Shown here: positions 7,922 through 14,502 of the stretch, one piece after another
Numbering within the stretch: the first letter of the stretch is position 1
Layout of the letters: each line of letters opens with the position of its first letter
Source of the DNA: Brumimicrobium sp041655765
GTDB lineage: Bacteria; Bacteroidota; Bacteroidia; Flavobacteriales_D; Crocinitomicaceae
DNA length: 64,000 nt
Assembly: GCA_041655765.1 (NCBI GenBank)
Contig: JBBAEU010000012.1
Span: forward strand, 1-64,000
Direction: 5' to 3'
Notes under the pieces: model-generated
Told to the model about the DNA's origin: nothing
The model's database searches: none
What the model saw: only the letters and a program-made list of their open reading frames with translations
Program-made: the position numbers and the translations under genes

Positions 7922-8917
7922 ATGGCAAAAATTCGGGATATAGAAATTGGTGATTTCCCTTTATTACTCGCTCCAATGGAGGATGTGAGCGACCCTCCGT
8001 TTCGTGCTCTTTGTAAAGAAAATGGTGCCGATGTTTTATTTACCGAATTTATTTCCTCTGAAGGATTGATTCGCGATGCAATTAAAAGTCGTGCAAAACT
8101 TGATATTTACGAGTACGAACGGCCGATTGGAATTCAAATTTTCGGTAACGATATTGAACACATGAAAATGGCTGCAGAAATTGCCACACAGACAAATCCT
8201 GACATCATTGACATCAATTATGGTTGTCCAGTACGAAAAGTTGCAGGAAAAGGAGCTGGTGCTGGAATTCTAAAAGATATTCCAAAAATGGTGAAGATGA
8301 CAGCCGAAATTGTCAAAAGTACTCACCTCCCAGTTACTGTAAAAACACGTTTGGGTTGGGACAATGATACAAAATATATTATAGAAGTTGCAGAACGACT
8401 ACAAGATGTTGGAATAGAAGCCATTTCAATTCACGGTAGAACGCGGGTACAAATGTATAAAGGAGAAGCTGACTGGACATTGATAGCAGAAGTGAAGAAT
8501 AATCCCAGAATGCACATTCCGATTTTTGGTAATGGCGACATAGATTCAGGGGAAAAAGCAGTTGAATACAAAAATAGATATGGTGTTGATGGACTCATGA
8601 TTGGTCGTGGAGCAATTGGTTATCCGTGGATATTTAGAGAAATAAAGCACTTTCAAGAGACCGGAGAACATCTTCCCAAGCCAACACTTGAAGAACGTGT
8701 CGAAGCTGCAAGGAGACACCTTGAATTGAGCATAAAATGGAAAGGAGAAAGATTAGCAATTGCAGAAATGAAACGTCATTATACAAACTATTTCAAAGGT
8801 ATTCCAAACGTTAAGCCTTATCGAACAAAATTGGTTACGACTTTCGAATTGAATGAAGTTTACGACACATTAGATGAGATAAAAGAGAACTTTAAAGGTG
8901 TTAAGTTTTTGGTGTAG
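7922..8917 (+). CDS. dusB: tRNA-dihydrouridine synthase (DusB type)
   Basis: A flavin enzyme that reduces specific uridines in the tRNA D-loop using NADPH. The TIM-barrel N-terminus shows LAPMEDVSDPPFR. The catalytic cysteine is C102 in NYGCPVRKVAGKGAGAG, and HGRTR is the FMN/tRNA-contact histidine segment. The helical tRNA-binding C-terminus contains the HYTNYFKGIP segment. At 331 residues it has the normal length. It is transcribed from its own promoter with almost no leader. Confidence 0.93.
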   Translation: MAKIRDIEIGDFPLLLAPMEDVSDPPFRALCKENGADVLFTEFISSEGLIRDAIKSRAKLDIYEYERPIGIQIFGNDIEHMKMAAEIATQTNPDIIDINYGCPVRKVAGKGAGAGILKDIPKMVKMTAEIVKSTHLPVTVKTRLGWDNDTKYIIEVAERLQDVGIEAISIHGRTRVQMYKGEADWTLIAEVKNNPRMHIPIFGNGDIDSGEKAVEYKNRYGVDGLMIGRGAIGYPWIFREIKHFQETGEHLPKPTLEERVEAARRHLELSIKWKGERLAIAEMKRHYTNYFKGIPNVKPYRTKLVTTFELNEVYDTLDEIKENFKGVKFLV

Positions 8918-8941
8918 TTCAATGATTTTATTTTAAATATT

Positions 8942-9029
8942 CCATCTTTACTTAGTATCTATTCCATTTTCACATAGATTAAAATCCATATTTACATAAG
9001 ATAAATTCCGTTTTTACATAATATACTTT
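8942..9029 (+). repeat. Four 22-bp imperfect tandem repeats before menG
   Basis: Units begin at 8942, 8964, 8986 and 9008, exactly 22 bases apart. Each starts CCAT or CCGT followed by a T run and (A/C)ACATA or a close variant; units 2-4 are closest, sharing the core TTTACATA or TTTCACATA. The array ends about 10 bases before the menG -7 box, so it covers the -33 region and further upstream. Confidence 0.75.
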
Positions 9030-9039
9030 ATATACTTTC

Positions 9040-9047
9040 TATATTTG
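9040..9047 (+). promoter_or_regulatory. -7 element of menG/ubiE
   Basis: TATATTTG matches the consensus exactly, 20 bases upstream of the ATG at 9068 and just after the tandem repeats. Confidence 0.6.
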
Positions 9048-9067
9048 CAAAAAGTAGAAATAATGCT

Positions 9068-9799
9068 ATGAGTCAAACAACGTTAAAACCATATAAAGAT
9101 TCTGCAGAAAGTAAGAATGAACAAATAGAAGGAATGTTCGATGCTATTTCTGGGAATTACGACTTTTTAAACAAGTTAGTTTCTCTTGGGATGGACAAAC
9201 GCTGGAAACGTAATGTGGTAAAAATTCTACAAAAAAGAAATCCTAAAAGTATTCTCGACATTGCGACAGGAACAGGAGATATGGCAATACTCTTTGCGGA
9301 AACAAATGCAAATAAAATTGTTGGGGTTGATATTTCTAAAGGAATGTTAGAGATTGCAGACCAAAAAATTAAGGACTTAAATTTACAAGACAGAATTAAA
9401 ACAGAAGTTCAAAACTCAGAAGCGATGACATTTGCTGACGAAACTTTTGAAGCCATTACTGTTTCTTATGGAATCAGAAATTTTGAAGTTTTGGAAAAAG
9501 GTCTATTTGAAATCTACCGCGTACTTCAAAAAGATGGTTGTCTTGTAATTTTAGAGACTTCTGTTCCAAAAAATAAAGTTTTCCGTGTTGGATATATGTT
9601 TTATACAAAACACATTATGCCACGAATAGCCAAATTATTTTCAAAAGACAAGGAAGCCTATAAATATCTATCTAATTCTGCGATTAGCTTTCCGCATGGA
9701 GATGAAATGAAGGGAATTCTTGAAGAAATTGGGTTTAAAAAAGTTGAAGTACGACCTCAGTTTTTCGGAGTAACCTCCATTTATTACGCAGAAAAATAA
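9068..9799 (+). CDS. ubiE: Demethylmenaquinone C-methyltransferase (MenG/UbiE)
   Basis: It methylates demethylmenaquinone with SAM in the last step of menaquinone synthesis, at the cytoplasmic side of the membrane. The SAM loop is DIATGTGDMA at 64-73. The family signature GIRNFE is present, as is the N-terminal MFDAISGNYDFLNKLVSLGMDKRW block. At 243 residues the length is typical. Menaquinone is the likely quinone partner of the Nqr complex encoded later in the window. In many Flavobacteriia ubiE sits beside porT; here porT is about 20 kb away. Confidence 0.94.
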   Translation: MSQTTLKPYKDSAESKNEQIEGMFDAISGNYDFLNKLVSLGMDKRWKRNVVKILQKRNPKSILDIATGTGDMAILFAETNANKIVGVDISKGMLEIADQKIKDLNLQDRIKTEVQNSEAMTFADETFEAITVSYGIRNFEVLEKGLFEIYRVLQKDGCLVILETSVPKNKVFRVGYMFYTKHIMPRIAKLFSKDKEAYKYLSNSAISFPHGDEMKGILEEIGFKKVEVRPQFFGVTSIYYAEK

Positions 9800-9817
9800 A
9801 TTTGGATTAATCACAGA

Positions 9818-10537
9818 TTAATTGTCGGCAATAGCAATTGTTGCAATACTAACTTTTATATTTTTTTGTTCTTCCATAATTGCTCGACTTGCAAATTCCA
9901 AAGTGGCACCTGTTGTTAAAACATCGTCAACAACAAGAACATGCCGATTATTCTTTAATTTATCCTCTTTCAATGCAAATTTTCCTTTTACATTTTCGTA
10001 TCTTTCTTCTTTCGATTTTCTGGTTTGAGATTCATCATTTTTCGTACGATACAAAGCATCAATAATCGGAACTTGAAGTGACTTTTGAACACCTTGAGCA
10101 ATTAATAGGCTTTGATTATAACCTCGTTGAAACTCTTTTTTAGAATGAAGTGGAATGGGTACAATGGCATCTACGGTTTGAAAACTTTTAATTTCTAATA
10201 ACTTTTTTCCGACGATTTCCCCCATAAATATACCTAAATTTCTTCCATTTCTATATTTTATATGATGCAAAATCCGCTGTGTTGAATTTCCCTTTTCATA
10301 ATACAACAAAGAATAAACATCTTCGAGGTTCAATCTTCCCCAAAACACTTCTTGTGCCTTTGTCGATTCCTTGTATTTTTCAAAATAAGTATAGTGCAAA
10401 TCTGCTTTACAAATAAAACAAATGTTTTTATCCTGACTTGTTAATTCTCGATAACAGATATCGCAATGTTCTGGATAAATTAAATTTAAAAACCCATCAA
10501 GATAATCTTTTGTCGTATGGAAAACTTGTCTTATCAT
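9818..10537 (-). CDS. comF: ComF-family phosphoribosyltransferase-like protein
   Basis: A double zinc-finger-like N-terminus (C25-x2-C28 and C40-x2-C43) precedes a phosphoribosyltransferase domain. The PRPP-binding loop VLVVDDVLTTGAT lies near 206-218. ComF proteins are cytosolic and needed for DNA uptake during natural transformation in several bacteria; their biochemical role is not settled. Length 239 is normal. The gene converges on menG, and its promoter diverges from that of the crotonase gene. Confidence 0.88.
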   Translation of the reverse strand: MIRQVFHTTKDYLDGFLNLIYPEHCDICYRELTSQDKNICFICKADLHYTYFEKYKESTKAQEVFWGRLNLEDVYSLLYYEKGNSTQRILHHIKYRNGRNLGIFMGEIVGKKLLEIKSFQTVDAIVPIPLHSKKEFQRGYNQSLLIAQGVQKSLQVPIIDALYRTKNDESQTRKSKEERYENVKGKFALKEDKLKNNRHVLVVDDVLTTGATLEFASRAIMEEQKNIKVSIATIAIADN

Positions 10538-10553
10538 AGTGTTGTTTCTAAAA

Positions 10554-10561
10554 CGAATATA
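10554..10561 (-). promoter_or_regulatory. Possible -7 element of the comF-like gene
   Basis: On the minus strand TATATTCG is one base from TAnnTTTG, 16 bases upstream of the ATG at 10537. Confidence 0.4.
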
Positions 10562-10615
10562 GTGATTTTTATAATTTTCATTACACTTTTCCCTTTCAAT
10601 GTCTTAACAAATGAC

Positions 10616-10623
10616 TAAATTTG
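10616..10623 (+). promoter_or_regulatory. -7 element of the crotonase gene
   Basis: TAAATTTG matches the consensus exactly. It lies inside the first codons of the longer open frame (from 10611), so translation most likely begins at the ATG at 10650. Confidence 0.55.
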
Positions 10624-10649
10624 CGTTTATTAAATTAAAATTTAGAGAA

Positions 10650-11429
10650 ATGAATATTGCAGATGCAGTAAACCAAGGAGATGTTCAATATAAGATCGAC
10701 ACAAACGGTGTAGCTACAATTGAATTTTCTCATCCTTTAAGTAACTCACTTCCAGGAAAGATTTTGAATAAATTAGCCGATACAATTACTGAATTAGGGA
10801 AAAATGACAAAGCAATGGTCATCATTCTAAAATCGGCTGGTGACAGAGCATTTTGTGCTGGCGCGAGTTTTGACGAATTGATTTCAATTAAAGATTTAGA
10901 AACTGGAAAAGTATTTTTCTCAGGTTTTGCTAATGTCATTAATGCTTGCAGAAAATGTCCTAAATTTATCATTGGTCGTGTACAAGGAAAAGCGGTTGGT
11001 GGAGGTGTTGGATTAGCATCGGCGGTTGATTATTGCTTTGCTACAAAGTTTGCTGCAGTAAAACTATCTGAGCTAGCAATTGGAATTGGACCTTTTGTTG
11101 TTGGACCTGCTGTTGCGAGAAAAATAGGTGATTCAGCAATGAGTCAATTGGCAATCAATGCAACAGAGTGGAAGAGTGCAGATTGGGCGTATGAAAAAGG
11201 CTTATATGCTGAGATCTTTGAAACGGCTGACGAAATGGATGAAAGCATATTCAAATTAGCAAATCAATTAGCAAAATCAAACCCAGAAGCGATGAAATTG
11301 CTAAAAGAAACCATCTGGGAAGGAACAGAAGATTGGTTTAACTTGCTGGCAGAACGTGCAGCGATGAGTGGTCAGTTGGTTTTATCAGATTTCACCATTG
11401 AGGCAATTAATAATTTTAAAAATAAATAG
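10650..11429 (+). CDS. Enoyl-CoA hydratase/isomerase (crotonase) family protein
   Basis: A crotonase-fold enzyme acting on acyl-CoA thioesters. SAGDRAFCAGASFDEL forms the first oxyanion-hole region, and GKAVGGGVGLASAVDYCFAT forms the second. From the ATG at 10650 it has 259 residues, the usual size. Bacteroidota relatives are often labelled methylglutaconyl-CoA hydratase, but neither catalytic glutamate can be assigned firmly by eye, so the reaction is left open. It has its own promoter, and the tRNA-Arg gene follows about 50 bases later. Confidence 0.85.
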   Translation: MNIADAVNQGDVQYKIDTNGVATIEFSHPLSNSLPGKILNKLADTITELGKNDKAMVIILKSAGDRAFCAGASFDELISIKDLETGKVFFSGFANVINACRKCPKFIIGRVQGKAVGGGVGLASAVDYCFATKFAAVKLSELAIGIGPFVVGPAVARKIGDSAMSQLAINATEWKSADWAYEKGLYAEIFETADEMDESIFKLANQLAKSNPEAMKLLKETIWEGTEDWFNLLAERAAMSGQLVLSDFTIEAINNFKNK

Positions 11430-11477
11430 AAAAAAGTTGGAATCTTACAATTAGTTTTTAACTTTCTTTTTTTTAAT

Positions 11478-11551
11478 GGCTCCGTAGCTCAACTGTATAG
11501 AGCACTGGATTTCGGCTCCAGCGGTTGGGGGTTAGAATCCCTCCGGGGTCA
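11478..11551 (+). tRNA. tRNA-Arg (anticodon TCG)
   Basis: The sequence folds as a complete cloverleaf. The acceptor stem GGCTCCG pairs with CGGGGTC, allowing two G-U pairs. The D-stem is GCTC/GAGC, the anticodon stem CTGGA/TCCAG has loop TTTCGGC, and the T-stem is GGGGG/CCCTC. CCA is not encoded. It would read CGA and probably other CGN codons. Two normally invariant positions are changed together: G19 is U in the D-loop, and C56 is A in the T-loop (TTAGAAT). Confidence 0.93.
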
Positions 11552-11557
11552 CTACAA

Positions 11558-11597
11558 GGACTTTACCGCAACTTACCACAAGTTGCGGTAAGCGTCC
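11558..11597. repeat. Long perfect hairpin beside tRNA-Arg
   Basis: TTACCGCAACTT (11563-11574) and AAGTTGCGGTAA (11580-11591) are perfect 12-bp arms around a 5-base loop. GGAC and GTCC extend the stem outside a small bulge. No T tract follows, so it is not an ordinary terminator. Confidence 0.8.
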
Positions 11598-11601
11598 AAA
11601 C

Positions 11602-11616
11602 CCTACGCACAGTAGG
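11602..11616. repeat. Short hairpin next to the long one
   Basis: CCTAC and GTAGG form a 5-bp stem around GCACA, five bases after the long hairpin. Confidence 0.5.
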
Positions 11617-11988
11617 CGTTCTTTGCTTTGGTTAGGTAATTTTGGTTTTTCATGGTTTCATTTGGTTAATTGAAAATGTGATACCAATGAAAGCAAGAAT
11701 TGTTTTTCTGACCACCAGTTGAAAAGTTTGTTTCACTTGTCACACCTATGTTCAGCCCTTTGTTTATATGGCTTTAGGGCTGCTGAATATACATGTTATT
11801 TTATAATTTGGCATTATTTGGTGAAGTTTTTTTATTTCTATATCTCTTTTTGCATCAATGAATATTTCTTGAATGTTTCCCACTTCACCGATTGCAAAGA
11901 GGTGCGGATTTAAATTCACATTTCTGGGAATCGAATTTGTTGTAACCAAATGGCTTGGAGCGTTTTTGTGTGAGTCATCCAGGGTCAC

Positions 11989-12029
11989 AAAACGATGTTT
12001 CAAGATGCTCTTCAAACATCGTTTTTTTT
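11989..12029 (+). terminator. Strong rho-independent terminator
   Basis: AAAACGATGTTT (11989-12000) pairs with AAACATCGTTTT (12014-12025), and an inner AAGA/TCTT extends the stem. Eight T's follow. It directly follows a GGGTCAC copy of the tRNA end, so it may be the original terminator of tRNA-Arg, now displaced by about 436 bases. Confidence 0.8.
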
Positions 12030-12081
12030 GTTTATTAATGCGGTGTTTATACGTTTGTGGATAATATGATACATCTATAGT

Positions 12082-12103
12082 CTGCTACAAATCTGCCACA
12101 AAC
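12082..12103. repeat. 11-bp tandem direct repeat
   Basis: CTGCTACAAAT is followed at once by CTGCCACAAAC (9 of 11 identical). It lies in the non-coding stretch between the two tRNA genes; otherwise I see nothing in 12030-12202. Confidence 0.4.
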
Positions 12104-12202
12104 TTTTAACCATGAAAACAATTGATAACGGCTTTATGTGTACTTCTGGTTCCTTTTGCAAGTTGCTTGTATCTCACAATTTATTCTGTCTGATAAAAGC
12201 AT

Positions 12203-12230
12203 AAAAAAACCACAGTCAACGACTATGGTT
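12203..12230 (-). terminator. Terminator of tRNA-Ser
   Basis: On the minus strand AACCATAGTC pairs with GACTGTGGTT around GTT, then seven T's follow. It lies just past the tRNA-Ser 3' end. Confidence 0.8.
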
Positions 12231-12236
12231 CTTCTG

Positions 12237-12323
12237 CGGAGAGAGGGGGATTCGAACCCCCGATACAGTTACCCGTATAACACCTTAGCAGGGTGCCGCT
12301 TTCAGCCACTCAGCCACCTCTCC
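12237..12323 (-). tRNA. tRNA-Ser (anticodon GCT)
   Basis: A class II tRNA. Acceptor stem GGAGAGG pairs with TCTCTCC and the discriminator base is G. The anticodon loop CTGCTAA carries GCT. There is a long variable arm and a standard TTCGAAT T-loop on a GGGGG/CCCCC stem. CCA is not encoded. It reads AGC and AGU serine codons. Confidence 0.95.
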
Positions 12324-12478
12324 AAATTTCTGTTCTTTATTATTGCTTCAACAAACAATAAACAAAAAAGAATTAAGCGACTGCAAAACTAAGAAAATCT
12401 TAGATGAATACAACTGTTTTTTGAAAATAAAATGAAACAATAAAAAATAATGGTTAAATCTAATTTTTAAAACCCTTT

Positions 12479-13138
12479 TTACACAATCAACTCTCCGTTT
12501 TCATCTGTCGTTAAAACATCTGTCATATATAAGAAAAATGGGCGCATAACATGATAAACCTCAATTATCTTTTTCTTGAAATTAGGGGATAGTACTTGCT
12601 CATCGGTAAATCTTTTCATCAATAAAAATTGCTTGTGTCGTAATAATTCAATTCTTGGATGCTCTTTGTCAAACCCTTTAGGAGTAGTTTTTAGAGATTC
12701 TCCCTCTATTTTTCCTAAAACTTTCTTAAAAACATCATTACTAACAATTTCTTGTAAATCTTCTTCTACCTCAATCGCTTTTCGTATTCTCAACAAATCT
12801 TCCTTACTGGGATTCCAAAACCCACCACCAACAAACGAATTGTTAGGTTCAATGTGGATGTAAAAACTTCCTCTATTAAAGGGTTGTTTTCTCAAATAAA
12901 CAGCAGAAAAATGATTTTTATAAGGTGTTTTGTCTTTTGAAAATCGTATGTCACGGTAGATTCTATACATCTTGAGCGAATTAAACTCGTCTTCTTTATC
13001 TAATAATCGAGCAACTTGCGAAAAGAATAAAAGGGATTTATCTTTCTCTTGTAAAAATCTCTCCTTGTTTTCATTAAACCAATCTCTGTTGTTATTTTTT
13101 CGTAAATCGTCTAAAAATTGAAGTGTTTTCTTGTCCAT
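12479..13138 (-). CDS. DUF2461 (TIGR02453) family protein
   Basis: A 219-residue cytosolic protein. The family signature is the N-terminal NNNRDWFNENKERF, then MYRIYRDIRFSKDKTPYKNH and FYIHIEPN. The biochemical function of DUF2461 is unknown; members are widespread single-domain proteins. The gene diverges from queA and the two promoters must share the 13139-13230 spacer; on this strand TATCTTTA near 13150-13157 is a near-match to the -7 box. I recognise the family but cannot assign an activity. Confidence 0.85.
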   Translation of the reverse strand: MDKKTLQFLDDLRKNNNRDWFNENKERFLQEKDKSLLFFSQVARLLDKEDEFNSLKMYRIYRDIRFSKDKTPYKNHFSAVYLRKQPFNRGSFYIHIEPNNSFVGGGFWNPSKEDLLRIRKAIEVEEDLQEIVSNDVFKKVLGKIEGESLKTTPKGFDKEHPRIELLRHKQFLLMKRFTDEQVLSPNFKKKIIEVYHVMRPFFLYMTDVLTTDENGELIV

Positions 13139-13197
13139 TTTTTTCTATAAAGATAAGAATTCATTAAAAACTTTGAAAGTCTTATTTCTATTCACTA

Positions 13198-13226
13198 TTG
13201 ATTTCATAGAAATGTGGTTAATTTTG
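13198..13226 (+). promoter_or_regulatory. -33/-7 promoter of queA
   Basis: TTG (13198-13200), 18 bases of spacer and TAATTTTG (13219-13226) form a full promoter. It overlaps the first codons of the longer open frame (GTG at 13214), so the ATG at 13247 is the start. Confidence 0.6.
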
Positions 13227-13246
13227 CAGATATAAATACTTTTAAA

Positions 13247-14488
13247 ATGTCCGTACCAAAGATTCACCCGAAAAATATTGAGATTCATGAGTTTCAATAC
13301 GAATTACCCGAGGATAAGATTGCAAAATTCCCTATAGAACAACGCGACCAATCGAAACTCCTTGTTTATGAAAATACGGAAATAATAGAAGATGTTTATC
13401 GCAATATAACTCGTCATATTGATGAAAAAACGCTGATTCTTTTTAATGAGGCAAAAGTAATTCATGCACGACTATATTTTAGAAAAGAAACGGGAGGACG
13501 ACTCGAGATTTTTTGTTTGGAACCCGACTCTAGATACGCTGATATTAGCACAGCGATGAAACAAGAGGGAGAGGTTTATTGGAAATGTTTAGTGAAGGGA
13601 ATACAAAGATGGAAAGATGACAGTCCATTATTATTGGATGTTGAAGACCCAAATTTCAATGCCAAAGCCTATAAAATAAAACCAGAAGGAAATTCATTAA
13701 TCATTCGGTTTACTTGGAAAAAAAATGTCTCTTTTTCAGAGTTTCTGGAAGAGATGGGAAAAATCCCAATTCCACCTTATTTAAAACGAGAGTCTGATAA
13801 ATCTGATGATATCCGCTACCAAACCATTTTTGCAAAAAACGAGGGAAGTGTTGCTGCGCCAACTGCATCTCTACATTTTACCGAATCTATTTTGGAAGGA
13901 TTCCGAAAGAAAAATATTGATATGGAACATCTTACTCTCCACGTTGGTGCAGGAACGTTCATGCCCGTGAAATCGGAGAAAATGGAGGGACATGAGATGC
14001 ATTCAGAATGGATTGAAATACCTTTAGATCTCCTTAAAAGAGTTAAGAAACAAATAGAGCGAAAGGAAAAAACCATTGCTATTGGGACAACTTCTACACG
14101 AACCATTGAAAGTGTTTATTGGATTGGAGTACAAATTTTACGAGGAGAGTGGAATGAAGAAAAAGAACAGGGAATTGCCGTTGAACAATGGTATCCGTAT
14201 GAAAAAGAGGATGAATTTTCAAGTCTTGAAAGTGTGAATGCCTTAATCAATTATTTAGATGAAAAGAAAGTCACAAAGTTAATTACCCGAACACAATTAA
14301 TTATTGCTCCTGGATATGATTTTAAAATGATTGATGGCATAATCACAAATTTTCATCAACCTTCATCTACCCTATTATTAATAATTTCTGCATTGGTTGG
14401 CGAAAACTGGAAAACAATCTATCGATATGCTTTAGACAATAATTTTCGGTTTTTAAGTTATGGTGATGGAAGTTTGTTGTGGAAGTAG
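13247..14488 (+). CDS. queA: S-adenosylmethionine:tRNA ribosyltransferase-isomerase (QueA), enlarged form
   Basis: QueA transfers the ribosyl part of SAM to preQ1 in tRNA to make epoxyqueuosine. Family blocks are present: FQYELPEDKIAKFPIEQRDQ at the N-terminus, PIPPYLKRESD, RYQTIFAKNEGSVAAPTASL and HVGAGTFMPV. From the ATG at 13247 it is 413 residues, against about 345 for the usual enzyme. Extra sequence lies around residues 110-150 and in the EWNEEKEQGIAVEQWYPYEK region. Some Bacteroidota have this longer type. The activity is inferred from the family blocks. Confidence 0.85.
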   Translation: MSVPKIHPKNIEIHEFQYELPEDKIAKFPIEQRDQSKLLVYENTEIIEDVYRNITRHIDEKTLILFNEAKVIHARLYFRKETGGRLEIFCLEPDSRYADISTAMKQEGEVYWKCLVKGIQRWKDDSPLLLDVEDPNFNAKAYKIKPEGNSLIIRFTWKKNVSFSEFLEEMGKIPIPPYLKRESDKSDDIRYQTIFAKNEGSVAAPTASLHFTESILEGFRKKNIDMEHLTLHVGAGTFMPVKSEKMEGHEMHSEWIEIPLDLLKRVKKQIERKEKTIAIGTTSTRTIESVYWIGVQILRGEWNEEKEQGIAVEQWYPYEKEDEFSSLESVNALINYLDEKKVTKLITRTQLIIAPGYDFKMIDGIITNFHQPSSTLLLIISALVGENWKTIYRYALDNNFRFLSYGDGSLLWK

Positions 14489-14502
14489 AATCGTTCTTTC
14501 GC

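Larger units (their letters stand above)
11552..11988. other. Gene-poor, hairpin-rich insert at the tRNA-Arg 3' end
   Basis: No convincing gene is visible. The stretch starts inside the tRNA-Arg 3' end (CCGGGGTCAC, 11543-11552) and ends at a near copy, CCAGGGTCAC (11979-11988). A strong terminator follows immediately. It contains two adjacent hairpins (11558-11597, 11602-11616) and a longer-loop inverted repeat (11753-11759 with 11776-11782). This is what a decayed element integrated at the tRNA end would look like. An 83-codon minus-strand frame at 11764-12015 has no recognisable product. Confidence 0.4.

Noticed and set aside
9806..9822. ATTAATC/GATTAAT hairpin between menG and comF as a terminator
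   Set aside because: The stem is all A/T apart from one pair and no T tract follows; too weak to call.
11558..11650. Integron attC site
   Set aside because: A GTTAGGT resembles the right core, but no matching RYYYAAC lies at the other end of the hairpins.
11764..12015. 83-codon minus-strand frame between the tRNA genes
   Set aside because: No recognised family, no promoter or start context, and it crosses the strong terminator at 11989-12029. Two plus-strand frames overlap it with equal claim.
12138..12392. 84-codon plus-strand frame
   Set aside because: It reads through the tRNA-Ser gene on the opposite strand, so it is an artefact.
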